In this document: piece by piece, positions 22,241-40,559 of the stretch | How the letters are laid out: every line of letters starts with the position of its first letter | How positions within the stretch are numbered: position 1 is the stretch's first letter | Origin: Warburgia ugandensis | Lineage: Eukaryota; Streptophyta; Magnoliopsida; Canellales; Canellaceae | NCBI GenBank assembly: GCA_035236585.1 | Contig: CP141139.1 | Span: 19,484,990 to 19,548,989, forward strand | Direction of reading: 5' to 3' | DNA length: 64,000 bases | Notes under the pieces: generated by a model | Database searches by the model: none | What the model saw: the letters and a program-made list of their open reading frames with translations, nothing else | Told to the model about the DNA's origin: nothing | Made by a program: the position numbers and the translations under genes

Positions 22241-23792
22241 AGTTTTTTATGCCATTATCAAGTGCCCGCAATGGAGTTTTCATAAAATTTAATTAAAAGA
22301 GCCAAAAATAAAAAAATATAGAAAAAATAAAAAAATAAAAAATTTAGGATTTGCAATATTTAGCATTTTAAGGTTTTTTTTTCAATATAAATTATCCATT
22401 TTCTTTGAAAGATAAGTTAGAAATAATTGAAGAAATACCTTTTAGTTGCAATGAAAGTAGAAAAGTGAATATCAAGAAAAGAAATGTTCTTCAAAAAGTT
22501 GAAAAGAAAGAAACGTGTTGAAAAAAAGAAGTTTGAAGAATGCAAAGAAAAGTGAAAAAGAAATATTAACTTTAGTGCAAATAAAGCAAAGAAAGAATTG
22601 TCAATTTTAATAGAAGATCTTTACTTATTTTTGAAGAAAATTTGAATACCCTTGTACCCTTTCTTTGGTACTCTGTCCTAAGCCTACGTTTAGTCCTAGT
22701 TAAAGACCTACTGATTCTAGGACGAATATAGTCCTAATGAGGAAATGAATGGATAGGATTTAAAAATTAGTATTTCTAAATATTGAAAGGTAATCACATT
22801 CATTCTAAAGGGATCAACAATTAAATTCCTTAGTAACTCCCATTCCTCATGAGTATATGTGAGATAAATTTGTGTTCATTGACTCAGCTCATATAATTAA
22901 AAGAGAGACATGGATTGAACCCTCTATCTAAGAGATTTTTCTTCTGAGTGTATGTCATTACTAAGGTTTGAGGTCAAAATATATTTCATATGGAGTTCAA
23001 AAGTTAGAAGCCTACTTAGAGATAAAAGATTATTCTGTGTGTAGATTGTACACTTACACACTCACTTTGAGATATGAGATAAGTGGAATGTTTTTAACAT
23101 ATGGGTAGGGTTTTGAATTCTTTAGTTATTTTTATTAGTATGCTAAAGCTAAGAGATTTATTGAAGATAATTCTTTGAGAAAAGGTGGAGTTGGCTTGAA
23201 AATAACTTTTGAAATTTTGTTATTTGGTTTTTCGTATGTTTTACTTGGGATTAGCAAAATGTTGTTTGGGTGTGTGTTAAGTGTTCAATTTTGGTGAAAA
23301 TACCCTTAATTTAGCATTCAATTAGATAATCTAATTGATCAAATTTGTAAGTTTTAGCTTGCTTTTGAATGTAGCTCCAGTTGAACATCCAATCATTAAT
23401 TTGTCAAAATTAATAGTCAGATGATCATCAAAGCTTATCAGATGCTTAATGTATGGTTTAGATGACTCTAATTTAACCTCTTATTTTGTAGATTAACTAG
23501 AAGAAGCTTGGATGGATAAAGATTAAAAGTTAAAGGTGTAGATTATTTTAAAGGGCAATAAAGAAAGCTAGGATGGTTTCCTAATTGGGAATTAAACTAC
23601 AAAGGAAAGCATGCTAAGATGGAAAATGGAAAGCTACAATAAAAGAAAGGAGAAGGAAAGTTGCATAATAGAAGGGGATAAGTTTCTAAGTGAAAAGAAT
23701 TCTTCACTTTAAAGGAAAGTGAAGATATGATAAGAAGAGGCAACTGTGATCATCAATTTTCCTCCCTTGGTTAACCTGTAGGAGGAGGCTGA

Positions 23793-23925
<133 letters not shown>

Positions 23926-24298
23926 CCACATTCTTCTTCTCCTATTCCTTCAACGCCCCAGTCACTCCACCACACCAAACCTCCACTACCCGTTCCCTAC
24001 AGCACTCTCTACTCCTCTCCTTCTCCCCCTCCGCTCTCTCTTTCTCCTACTCCTTTTCTCTATCGTGTTCTCTCTTGGTCATTGCTCCAACTTGCCTAAG
24101 CAAGTTAGGTGCATGAGCCAGCACCCTATCCTACTCTGTCTGCAGCACCACATCTACTGGCTTCACGCTTTGCCCAACTCCTCCTCTCTCAAATTGTTCT
24201 TCTTTGGAAGGAACACCTACTTGCCCTATGCCTCATTCTCTCCTTCCCTTTCTCTATTTCTATTAGCACTACTGGTCAGAACTCCCTAGCACTGGTAA

Positions 24299-24418
<120 letters not shown>

Positions 24419-25190
24419 TAACAATCACCAGCCTAGCACCAATGTCGTCATCTACTATTTCCCCTCTCTCCGTCAACTCTCTTTCCACCGCACCATTCCC
24501 AGTAACTCTTCACCATCGTCATTGCCTGAGCTAATCGATCCCTGCTCGATATACCCTCCATCCTCCTCTCTCTTTCGACAGCATAGCATAGCAACCACCA
24601 ACTCCCTCATCGCCTACCTAGAAGTGCCGTGTAACTTTTGCTTCGTTTTTTCTCTCTGCTCGATACGCCCTTCTGTCCACACCAATCCTGTACCAACCCC
24701 CCTCTTCCTCTATCTCTGTTCACCGGTGCTAGCATCTATAAGCCAACCCTTCTTCTCCATTCACCAGCATCCCCCCTTTGTATCTACCTCTGTTGACAAC
24801 CCTTCTAATCTCTCTCCTCCTCTATGTTGTTTTTTTGCTCTGACTGGCCTAGATACAAGAAACCCAATTCGAGTTTGCTCTCTTCTCCTCCCCCATCTCC
24901 TCTTCCTCCCCTTCTTGTCCTCTCCATCAACTTCATCCTCTTCCTCATAGGGCAATTTCCCTCTTCCCTCTTCCTTGTTTCTTTGTTTTTTCGTTTTAAC
25001 CAGAATTTTGGTGTAATTCTATTTTTACCCTTTACAGATTTGATTTAATTCTAGCAGCATCTTCTTTTTAATTCCTTCGCTTAAATGTCGAAAATGGTAT
25101 CTTTCAAATAAATAAATAAATAAAATGGTAGGAAACTCATTGTATTGATAGACAAAATGATATTTCTAATATTCAAGTTGGGACTGGTTA

Positions 25191-25370
25191 AAGGAAGCCT
25201 TGGTGCAATGGTAAAGTTGTTGTCATGTGACCTTGAAGTTATGAGTTCAAGGCGTAGAAACAGCCTCCTGTAAAATTGCAAGTTAACACTACATACTATA
25301 GACCCTTGTGGTCCTCCCCTTCGCTGGACCCTGCATACGCTGGAGCTTCGTTCATGGGGGCTGCCCTTTT
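25191..25370 (+). mobile_element. Au-type SINE, full length
   Basis: This 180-bp element has a tRNA-like head (GGAAGCCTTGGTGCAATGG), B box (GAGTTCAAGGC), CCTTCGCTGGACCCTGC, and the family tail GGGGGCTGCCCTTTT. A perfect 16-bp TSD, AAGTTGGGACTGGTTA, lies at 25175-25190 and 25371-25386. It is the best preserved of the three SINEs and serves as their reference here. Confidence 0.95.
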
Positions 25371-26095
25371 AAGTTGGGACTGGTTAGTCTTCTCTCAAAG
25401 TTTCAAATTATGGGGGCTGAGAAACTATCATCTGCCGCCAGAAAGAGATGAATGATCCTTCGACCTCTCCTCATTCTCCTCACCTTGCTCCCTGATTCAA
25501 TCTAATCAAACAATTTTTAGTTCATCATCAGGTTCAGAACCATACCTTTCTGATGTTGATTGTTGAATCATCTTAGTCTGGCTCAATACCAGTGGAGTTT
25601 GATCATGAGTTGGATCTAGAATTTCTACTGGGATTACAAAAATTTTGCCATTAACAGTAACAAGCGGCTAGTTGAAAAGGACCCATGTAGTGAGGCACCA
25701 CAGTTCGTCGAAGTCAATTGTCCGTAAGGTTGTTGCAAGAACAATAAGGGAGCTTAATAGACTTAAATCTGATCTGGCATTTAGTAAAGGGTAAAACAGC
25801 AGCTCTAAGAATCCAAAAAATAGAGTTGAGATTGAAGAATTTATCACTGAGAGACGAAGGACATTCTCTAACTTCAGGAAAATAGAATGTAGGATGCTCA
25901 TCTTATGTGGGTCAGATCATGGGGTTCAGTTCAAACTATGATTGCACAGATAAAGATGGGTAGGGGGCTTGGGTGAAATTCTGGTTGTTTTGATGGAGTC
26001 AAAAGTTCAACTTTGCTGGATTCCAGAGTTGGGAGATATTTTATTACTCTTCTTCTAAGTGTTGAACATTTTACCTTAAGTGACGTACTAAGAGC

Positions 26096-26322
26096 CCACA
26101 CTACATCCCATGTGTCGTAGGGCATTTTAAGACCAAGTGCCACACGGGCGTTTGAAAATTTAAACCTGTGACACATGGCCCATGAAGCAAGCAGAATAAA
26201 CAAGTTCACCTTAACAGGGATGTACAACCTATCGGTAATTTCCAATTACATTTTAAGAAACATCTTGACTAGTATTGTGAGAAATAGGGACGTGCTTTCC
26301 CTTTCCATTTGTGATTGGAATG
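26096..26322 (+). repeat. Direct repeat, copy 1 (about 225 bp)
   Basis: It is about 90% alike by eye to 26665-26888. It contains a short inverted repeat, CATGTGTC near the start and GACACATG about 65 bases on, able to form a hairpin. No coding signal. Confidence 0.85.
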
Positions 26323-26664
26323 TTGTTCAAGTCTTACAAACTTGTTTCGTCCTATTCTAATGTTTTGTGTTGTTCATATTATCAACATGCTTATGATTTT
26401 CAGTTGTGACCACCAATGCCGGTCCCAAGCCTGGATAAAAAAGGAGGGTTTTGCGTCAAGTGCCGACTGGCAAGTAAAACCTTTTTTGAAAAAGTTGAAA
26501 ATGATTTTGTTATTTTTTCTTCTTATTTGCAAATAGATATGCATATATGTATTAGTTTCTAAGTATGAAAAAAAAATAATGAAAACCATCTTGAACTTCT
26601 TCAAAGTATAACAACACTAACATGGCATGAATCAATCATTAACTTTCCCTCAAGCTAGGGCATC

Positions 26665-26888
26665 CACACTACATCCCATGTGTCACACGGCATTTCAAGA
26701 CTAAGTGCCGTACAGGTGTCTGAAAGTTTGAGCCTGTGACACATGGCACATGAAGCAAGCGGATTAAACAAGTTCACCTTAACAGGGATGTACAACCTAT
26801 CAGTAATTTCCAATTACATTTTAAGAAACACCTTGACTAGTATTGCGAGAAATAGGGATGCACTTTCCCTTTCCATTTGTGATTGGAG
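26665..26888 (+). repeat. Direct repeat, copy 2 (about 225 bp)
   Basis: Same orientation as 26096-26322, with the 342 bp between them unrelated. Copy 2 is followed by GAGGCAGAAACTG instead of copy 1's flank, so both borders of the repeated unit are visible. Confidence 0.85.
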
Positions 26889-27679
26889 GCAGAAACTGTG
26901 CAAGGGCTATTAGAGCATCCCCTTGGAAATGACGTGCAGCATCAGAACCCAGGTGCAGTGGAAAGTAGATATGGGTTAATGGTGATAATGCAAAATTATT
27001 TTAAGATTGACTTGAATGGAAAACGTTGGGCAACGAAAGATGTGTCCAAGAAGTGAAGAAACTATATGCTGGAGTTAAAATGTGAATGTTATAGTCCTTC
27101 ACTGTCATCTAAAATTTTCCCACCTGTAACGATATTTGGGTGAGATCTAATCAATGGAAGTAGCTTGTTGAATTTTGGGACTCTAGCGAAGGAAACACAT
27201 CAAAACTGTTGACTTGTATGCATAAAACTTGTTTTCCTTGCATTTTCTTGACCCAATTGTAGACATGAAGGTATAACGGTTTTGTACTTGCAAAGCTATT
27301 GAATCCGAGTAACATCAACGGGAATAGTCGAGCAAAGCAAAAATGGCCCATTAGTCAGGGACAAAAAGCTATGTTGGCATCAGGGAAGAGGTGGTAATGT
27401 TTAGATACTCGAACTACATTGTCAGAAAATGTTCCATTTATCTTGCATACAAACTAAAATTTCTGCTGCATATAACACTATAGCGGGCTAAGATAACTAA
27501 CAGGAGTGAGCCCACACAAACCGATACCTTCTCACTATCTCATAAATAAAGATGGGATGCTAGTGGGTCTAGTCTTAGCAGTAGTGATGGTATGTATGTT
27601 TTGATGTCAATTATTTTGTCTATTATCAATCTTCATTTAGTTTTAATATGAGAAATTATTTATACATTATAGGAAAAAA

Positions 27680-30600
27680 TGTAAGTGCTCCTATTATGGT
27701 TCCAAGAGGGGATGAATTGGGCCCAAATAGAACTTCTAATTTTTTTTTGCAAACTTAAAAATTAGAGATGTTCTATTTTTAAAAATAACTAATGCATGGC
27801 ACATATACAACAATGCTATAAGGATATATATTGTATACAGTCAATCCTTGGCACCTACATCCATTGTCACAAAGGCAAATCAGCTTAGAGTCACTCAAGT
27901 TTATCTCTACCTTGAGATTCCACTAAATTTTTGCAATATTTATGTTTTGCTAGTTGACACTATGCTGACCAACAACTAGGAATACATCACTTGCATAAGT
28001 TCTTCCTTTTATAGCCGTTGGAAAGCTATCCCTTTAGAGTAAAATGAGAGTAACACCATTCTCACAAGAGCAACAAAACTCTCTGAGAGATAAGTTTTTA
28101 AAAAACTATATTCTCCCTTTTAGAGTAACAACATCTCTACAAAGATTGTAGGGATATGGAAGATTTATAATCTTTACAAGCAGAAAGAATTAGCACGAGA
28201 ACTTGAACATTTGCTTGATATAGTAGTTTGGATTGCTTGCTTGATGATCCTTCTTTTCATCTTTTTCTCCATTTAAATCTTCAAAATAATCTTCAATTTA
28301 TAGTCATGAATTCAAAATAGTTGTCAGATCTAACAGTCTAGTCATTGGTTTTGAAATAGATTCATTGAACTACAAAATAGCTAGCACTTGAAGTTGACAT
28401 TCTGACTCACTAAGTATCTCATCAACCGAGTATTGTCAACAAGTTAGAGTCGGATCAGATCCACCCATTTCAATATCTTGACCATTAAGAATTCTAATCT
28501 ATTTAGGTCTTAGTAGATAATTCCTCGAATCTTGTGCGCCATGGTCAAATCCTTATTCATTTAGAATAGGATCCAAATTTGAATGGTTTTGGATATGATA
28601 CAAGAATAAAAGTAATAATATTTATTATCATAAAAATAAGTACACATGAATGCAAGGTGACTAAATCATATAAATATTATCACCAAGCTGTACTATCACT
28701 TGGCTATACACAAAAATAAAGAAAGTAGGAAACTTTAGCAGAGAGTTTACTCTATAGAGAAAAACTAGAAAGTTAAGCTCTAAAGGCAAGAGAACCTAGA
28801 AGATAGGAAGCATGATTTACTTAGTAATTTTACAGATTTTGTTATATTAGTATAATAAGGTCTTAAGAAAAATTAAGTACATTTTATTCTTTTAAAAATA
28901 CATAGGATTTCAGATAATTAGACAATTATTAAGCACTTGTTCATATATGAACCAAATAGAAATTGGATCATAAAAGCAATAATCAAATTTGATCAGATTT
29001 ATAATAAATTAAGTGTTCAAATACTAACCAAATCTAGTTGGATGATTTGAATAGGACAAACCGTCCTAACCAATTGACACTCCTACATCAATCAAAATAT
29101 ATACAATTTTCCAAAGGATTTCCCCTAACTAACCAACTAGTTGGTTCCACTAGCTAGTCGATCTAAAAACTAGTTGTTCAAATCCATTGTGCTATCTCAA
29201 GAAACCAATTGAATGATTTTTTAGACTGACTAATTGTGCCCAAACTAAGTAAAGTTTTCCATTTCTTTTTAGTCAATAGACTATGGTAAAGACCAATTGA
29301 CTTCATTCAAAGTAAAGTTCCTCTTCTTCTTCAAGTTCAAGTCTGTCATCAGTCGGTTGTTCAAATTATATTGACCTATTGTTGCTACCAATAATGTTTG
29401 AGTATTTGATCACACTTTGGGCAATTGGTTGGCTGGCATGTTGACTAGTTGAATTCTCATTTCAAGTTAATTTCTTCTTCGTAAGTTAGTTGGAGCCAAT
29501 GACCGAGTGACAGTAATTAAAGCATTTTGCACTTATGTGAGAGATTTTGGTAGCCAGTTGGATGTGTTTGAACTTCATTGAATCTCCTTTATTTGTTGAG
29601 CATCAACTACTTATTCTATGAAGTAGATTGGTTGGCAGTTCTAAATACATTGAAATTCATCTATTTTTATGAGACTAAGATTAATTCATTGGCACTATTC
29701 TAGCTAATGTATGTAGGTCATTATAGGTTGTTCTTGCACATACAAACATGGTTAGATCTCTAATGTTAATGGTTTCTTGTCCTCAAAATAAAAATGGGCT
29801 TGGGCTAACACCTATCACAAGGTGGAGGCACTTGGGATGTTTTTCTGGAAGGATTGGTAATTTGTCTCAAATCTTAGGACAAGATACATATGGGCAAGGA
29901 GTCTTCCTTCTGACATGTATGGTGCAATGAAGATCTTGTTTTGAGGCTTTCAGAATGGAATTTAAAAATAGGGAGGAAATAATAAGATTAGGAGACAAGT
30001 TTCAAATAATATTCCGTGAACTAGGGAATATGCTTAGAAGACATGGAAAAAAGAATGGATGCTCGAGTAGGTGAGACTCTTACGGATATAATAAGGAGGA
30101 TGTTGGGAGGAATTGGTTTACCATCACTTGCTTTGAGTAACAGACAGATAAACATAGACCATATTTAATTTGAATTGTTTCTATGTGAAATTTAAATATA
30201 AGTATGTTTTATGGACGTGTCATATACTTCTTACTTCATTAATTTTAATAGTAAGCAAATGTTGGCTCCCATCAGTAGGATTTGTTGCATCTAGGGGTAT
30301 GCTCATTGTTAGATAGCCATGTTGCTCCATCCACAGAATGACGACTCAAGAATGTTTTCTTACTTTTTTCTTTTTAACAATTTTTGCTCTTTTGCACATA
30401 TGTTGTGTTTACTTGAAATCAAACTTCTGGGTGTCTTAAGTTTATAATTTATCTGGTTGTTGCAATAAGACTTGAACATATAATAATATCACCCATATTA
30501 TTAGTTTCATTTTCTTTTTTATTCTTGTGTTCATTTCATCACCTTTTTTGTTTTATTTCATTTATATAAGTGATGCATGTTTCACTAACTAACTGGGCTA

Positions 30601-32205
30601 GTGTTGCTTAAGTTGAACCTTTTTGATTCCCTATTCAGTTATGTCCTTCATTGTCTTTTCAATCTCAATTCACCAGCTCATGCTTTGCATGCATATGTAG
30701 GTTTCTTGGATATGTTGTTTGATTCTGAACCCTTGCAGCTATTCTAAATGAAGGTTGTGAATTTCATGCTCATCAAGTAGTCATGTAACCAACTACCTGT
30801 GCATTGAATTGACATTTTGATCTACTTATCTCTTAATTATAATTTTAACTAATCTTATTTTTACATATTTTGAAGGTAAATAAGGCAACTCAGATAGTAC
30901 TTGCTAGTTCTAGCACTACACCAACTCACCGTCATATATATGATATTTGATTTCCATTTATACTCACTAGCTATTAATCAAGCCTTATAGGCATTATTCA
31001 CCCTTATTATTGCTTGTACATTGACAGATGTGTAGCGAATGTCTAACCATATAGGCTAAAATTACGGTAAGTGTCTGCTAATTTATTTATATATTTAAAT
31101 ATGCATGTAATATGATACTTTAGTTGCATACTATTTTGATGGTTTTAGGAAATATTATGATTTTAGATGTGTCAACTGCAAGTGGGCAAATGATTTTGAA
31201 ACTCGTGGTTCGCTAAAGTGTAATTATCTTTGGATTCTTCCAAATGTCTTAGTTACTAATATTGTACTCAAAACTTGCGATATTTGGAAGACCAATACAA
31301 GCTTCAAGGCATTCCATCTGTTCTTCTTGAACTTCCTTTTTTGTTAACCTGCTAAAACCTATTTTAATATTTCTACTTCAAATCTACAACGTGGCATAGG
31401 TTTGCTATTAACTGACTTATGGACCGATGGTCATGATTGCATCCTTGTTTTTGTATTTCTTTCCATTTTGCACTTGATAATTGCTTAAGAACATTTTCTT
31501 ATTTTGAATTAGCTTTTCCTCATGATTATTCATTATTCTATGATGTGAATTAGCGATCACTTTCTTGGCTTCTTAGGATACAAATGATCTTGAACATGTT
31601 GTATGATTTTATGAAGTGAAAACTTTCATGCCCTTGTGAGAAATGATTTTTTCATTTGATTGCTTAAGTGGTAGCTTTGATAGTGTTTGTATCGCTCTTC
31701 TATGGTGACTAAGGGCTTCATTGTACAATCTTTCAACCTATGTTTGGGAATTTGGCCTTGTATATCAGTCCAATGAAGAGTAATTTCCAATAGATTAAAT
31801 TGTAGAAGCATTTTGATTTCCTATTAAAGGCTAAGTATTTTTGAAGGGTTGAAGTGTTGGGTGTGTTTTTTGTTACCTCTCAAAGCTAAATGTTGACTCT
31901 TATAAATTATTTTGTTTAAGGTGACTCATATTTGATTTGTGTTCCTATGAGCATCAACCATGGTAATTTTTTCTTCTTCTTAAAATAGAGCACATCTGTT
32001 ACATGGTAGGCTTGTTGTGATATAGTTGCTAATATGGTTACTGATAACTTTGTAATGTTAGTTTGAAGAATACACATCTATGTGCTCTGTATATTAGTTT
32101 TGAAGCTTCTATTTAGTTTCAAAGTCCTTGAAGAGTGGATGAAGATTCAGTGATCTAGAGGCTTGTAACTAGTTTGGATGCCTTTGTCATTGTGATTATA
32201 GTCAG
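27680..32205. repeat. Dispersed repeat R, copy B (longest copy)
   Basis: 29091-32205 matches window positions 1-3130. 27890-29090 matches 61604-62710 of copy C. The possible left edge TGTAAGTGCTCC at 27680 is followed by CCAAGAGGGGATGAATTGGG, a wording seen at the start of some plant LTRs, so R could be part of an LTR element. This is a guess. The right edge is abrupt at about 32205, where a truncated Athila-2 LTR begins. No intact gene is present. Confidence 0.75.
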
Positions 32206-36673
<4,468 letters not shown>

Positions 36674-37855
36674 AGTTTTTGGCGCCGTTGCCGGGGACTT
36701 GAAATGGAGTTTTTATAAAATTTAATTAAAAATCCAAAAAAATTCAAAAAAAAAATTTCAGAAAAAATCCAGAAAAATACAAAAATATTAGGAATTGCAT
36801 TTTAGGCATTCTTAGGTACATCTTTAGGCATTTTTAGTGCATAATCACTTTATTTCCTGAATTTGGTACTAATTGTTATTTTTCTTTTTCAGGAAATAGG
36901 AGTGGAGCTTCATTAATTGATAGATTTTTCTTGCTTTCCTAGATTAGAAATTTTATTTTTGAGTGAATCTTGTAGTGAGGCCCCTTGTAATTTGCATTTT
37001 CAATTTCAATTTTTAAAGGGTTGTAATAATACAGGGCAAGTGTGGGACACGGTGGCCCACACTTGATCTTCATCAGAAACCTCACTGTAAGTCTTCTCAC
37101 TCATTTATTTTCTAGATTAGGGTTTGCATTTAGAATAATTTGCATTGTTTGGTACTTAATTGCATATAGAAAGCATATGTTATAATTGTTGCATCTTAGG
37201 GTTTTGCATTAGTTTATTGCTTTCAAATGCATTTTAGGACACGTCTAACGCTTTAAGGTGGATTATATGTTGATCGAATTGCCATGGTGTGTGAAATTTA
37301 ATTAGTAAGGGCACCCTACCCCACAAGATCAAGGGTGGATTTCATCACCACTCCTTGGCCCACCTAAGATAATCATCTCAAGCGCGCAACCTCTCCTTTC
37401 ACATTAATTTAAAATCAATCAGAAGAGACCTATAGGGTTATCACATGCTCGTAGGACCCTCTTAATAGGACACGAATTACTGTTACTCTGGTTGCTTTTG
37501 ATCACTGTGGTTATTGGGGGTTATCTAATAGAGCCTCGCTCTTCCCCTACCTCCTGTCGACGTTTGTTGAGGTCTAAACGCCTCCTTACACGAGGGTTGT
37601 ATTAACCGCTTTGGTTAGAACCTAACTGGTAAGCAGTAGTCAAATCCTAAAGAGAGTAGGAGCGTTAGAGTAGGTTAATTAAAAGCATTGTCCCCACAGA
37701 AAATCAAGAAAATCAAAATATCTATGCTTGCTAGCCTAAGGGGATTGCTTGATTGTGTCCTGTTTTGTGCATCATTTTAGGCATTTAGGTTGCATCATTT
37801 AGGATAGAAAAAAAATAAAAACATAAAAAAAAAAACCAAAAAGATCTTTCATTGT
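36674..37855 (+). promoter_or_regulatory. Athila-1 leader with primer-binding site and candidate packaging hairpin
   Basis: The Asp-type primer-binding site is 36680-36697. The rest of the 1.2-kb leader is non-coding. At 37037-37065 a perfect 10-bp inverted repeat (CAAGTGTGGG, 9-nt loop, CCCACACTTG) could serve in RNA packaging or dimerisation. CACTGTAAGTC at about 37083 resembles a splice donor. Both roles are inferred. Confidence 0.65.
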
Positions 37856-39531
37856 ATGCCCTTTTGGATACGCGACGAAACCGGTAGGTTAGTCTCGTAC
37901 GACCAAAAAGACAGACCAACAATGGCTGATCAACGATCAAGGGGTAACTCACCCCATGGTAGAATTAGAGGTGATCAAGCTCCACTCATCATGAATGAGG
38001 ACCCACCACCTCTAATTGATGATGAATATCAACCTCCACCAAGGAGGAATAATCATCAACAAAGAAATTGGAGAAGGAATGAAAATAGGGAATGGGACCA
38101 ACAGAGTGACCATGGAGAAAATGATGTTTATCAGAATCCTCATGGACGAACCTTAAGAGACTACCTTCAACCTACACGCACCAGTACACCCTCTTGTGTC
38201 ATTCTTCCTCAAAATGCTGGTGCGTTAGAATTAAAAACGGGAGTAATTCAATTACTTCCCAAATTTCATAGGCTAGATAGTGAGAGTCCTTATTTGCACC
38301 TTAAAGAATTTGATGAGGTATGTAGTACCCAAAGAACCCAAAATATAGGTCTAGATACTGTCAGGCTTAAGCTATTTCCTTTCTCTTTAAAGCAAAAAGC
38401 AAAAATGTGGTTTAATGCACTGCCACCAGGTTCCACAAGGACTTGGAATGAAATGACTAGGGAATTCTTGAAAAAGTTTTTCCCTACACATAAAACAAAT
38501 ACACTCCGTCGTAAGATAATGAACTTTACCCAAAAAGATAAAGAATCATTCTACCAATGCTGGGAAAGGTTCAAAGATCTATTGCTTACTTGCCCACATC
38601 ATGGCTATGAACCATGGCGCATTATCAGCTTCTTTTATGAAGGACTTAATTCTGACATGCGCCAGTTTGTAGAGATGATGTGCAATGGTAACTTTTGAAT
38701 AAACAACCGGATGAGGCGGAGGAGTATTTGGAATGGCTAGCTGAAAGTGCACGGACACTGGTGACTCGGAAAAGAGTAGAACATTCTGATAGACCCAAGC
38801 CCACTACCACATCTACTAGGGGAGGCATGTATGCCATGACTGAAAAAAATGAAATCAGTGCCAAAGTAGCAACACTAGCTAGAAAAGTAGAAGCCATGGA
38901 AATGGGAAAGAAAACCTTAACTAATGATGAACAAGTGTGTAGCATTTGTGAAAGTACATCACATCTTACTCAGGAATGTCCTACCATCCCTGCATTTTAA
39001 GATGTACTTCATGATCAGGCTAATGCACTCAATAATTATAAAAGACCTTTCTCCCCATATTCTGAGACATATAATCCCAATTGGAGAAACCATCCAAATT
39101 TCAATTGGAGAAATGGACCTAATGCAAATGTCTCACAATCAGGCCCATACCAGAGTCATCAACAACCAAACCAAGGACTACTCGCTCCACCACCATACCA
39201 AACTCATCAACCTCATTCTCCTGGACTTTACTTGCCCCCACCTAAAAGGCATGTAGAGGATAATCAAGTTAATCAAAATCAGGAAAGGAAAATTTCTCAA
39301 TTAGAAAAGTCTGTGAATGAACTAAAAAACATGATGAGTCAAATGATGCAAAATATGGAAAAAGGAAAATTCCCAGCTCAACCTCAAGCAAACCCTAAGG
39401 GAGTGCATGCGGTTAGCATTAATGCATCTGATGAAACATCTAGCTCTACCATGGAACAAACTAAAGCTGTTACTATTCTTAGGAGTGGTAAAATAATTGA
39501 GAAAGATGAGCCTAAAAGATTGAAAAGGTAG
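37856..39531 (+). pseudogene. gag: Athila-1 gag, frameshifted
   Basis: The capsid-type retrotransposon gag domain is clear at about 38230-38690 (KLFPFSLKQKAKMWFNALP, TWNEMTREFLKKFFPTHKT, FYQCWERFKDLLLTCPHHG). A Cys-rich block CSICESTSHLTQECP near 38940 is an incomplete zinc knuckle. It continues to ILRSGKIIEKDEP near 39500. The start could be 37856 or the later ATG at 37922. Breaks are a one-base loss at about 38695, a TAA at 38998-39000, and further frame changes between 39500 and 39614. Confidence 0.9.
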
Positions 39532-39613
39532 AAAAACCTAAAGAAAAATCTAAAGAAAAGGACCATGTTTCACTGTTGAGCCATGTCCAGTCCCTGCTCC
39601 ATTCCCTCAAAGG

Positions 39614-40290
39614 TTGCGCCAAGCCCCAAAGTCTGCATCTAATGATGAGATTTTAGAGATTTTCAAACAAGTCAAGATCAACATACCGATCTTAGATGCT
39701 ATAAAACAAATCCCATCATATGTCAAATTCTTAAAAGACTTATGCACCATCAAGAGAAAATTAAATGTCCAAAAGAAGGCATTTTTGACTGAACAGGTTA
39801 GTTCTATTCTTCAACACCATACACCACCAAAGTACAAGGATCCTGGTTGCCCCACTCTTACTTGCATTATTGGCAACTACCAGATAAATCAAGCTCTTCT
39901 TGATTTAGGATCTAGTGTAAACTTATTACCATACTCGGTATACGAACAGTTAGGTCTGGGTGAATTGAAACCTACATCTACTATGCTCCAGCTAGCTGAT
40001 CGTTCTGTAAAAATACCGAGAGGGGTAATAGAGGATGTGTTAGTCTAGGTAGAACAATTTTGCTTCCCTGTCGATTTTCTAGTTCTAGATACACACCCGG
40101 TGGTGAATGAGAAGAATGAAATACCAGTCATCCTGGGACGACCATTTTTGGCTACGTCCAATGCCTTAATTAACTGTAGAAATGGTGTGATGAAATTGTC
40201 CTTTGGCAATATGACAATAGAACTTAACATTTTCAATATCTGTAAGCAACCTGGTGAAACTACTGATGATTTGCACTGTGTTAACATGAT
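39614..40290 (+). pseudogene. Athila-1 protease region
   Basis: DEILEIFKQVKINIPILDAI leads into the retropepsin-like block ALLDLGSSVNLLPYSVYEQLG (about 39893-39955). The active Asp is followed by Leu-Gly-Ser, the usual Athila version. EIPVILGRPFLATSNALI (about 40117-40170) is the second protease signature. A TAG at 40046-40048 interrupts it. The Athila-2 copy has a sense codon there. Confidence 0.88.
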
Positions 40291-40559
40291 CAATTCAGTT
40301 GTGCAAGATCAGTTTCAATCATCTTCCTTATCGGACCCACTTGAGGCATGTTTGGCCCATTTTAATGAGTGTAATGAGGATGCATTAATAGAGGAAGTTA
40401 ATGCTCTCCTTGATTCTGTTCCTATCATGGAAACAGAAAAATGGAAACCTCCTTTCGAGGACCTTCCACTGAGGGAGTCCACTCCCCTTCCATCATTCAT
40501 AGAACCTCCTAAGCTTGAATTGAAATCTCTACCATCAGATTTAAAATATGCCTTTTTAG

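Larger units (their letters stand above)
25387..27679. other. Intergenic stretch with one dispersed direct repeat
   Basis: No frame resembles a known protein. The one clear structure is the 225-bp direct repeat pair at 26096-26322 and 26665-26888. The rest looks like old unclassified sequence. Confidence 0.5.

Noticed and set aside
25200..25260. Possible tRNA gene
   Set aside because: The A and B box words belong to the tRNA-derived head of an Au SINE. No cloverleaf, and a SINE tail plus TSD are present.
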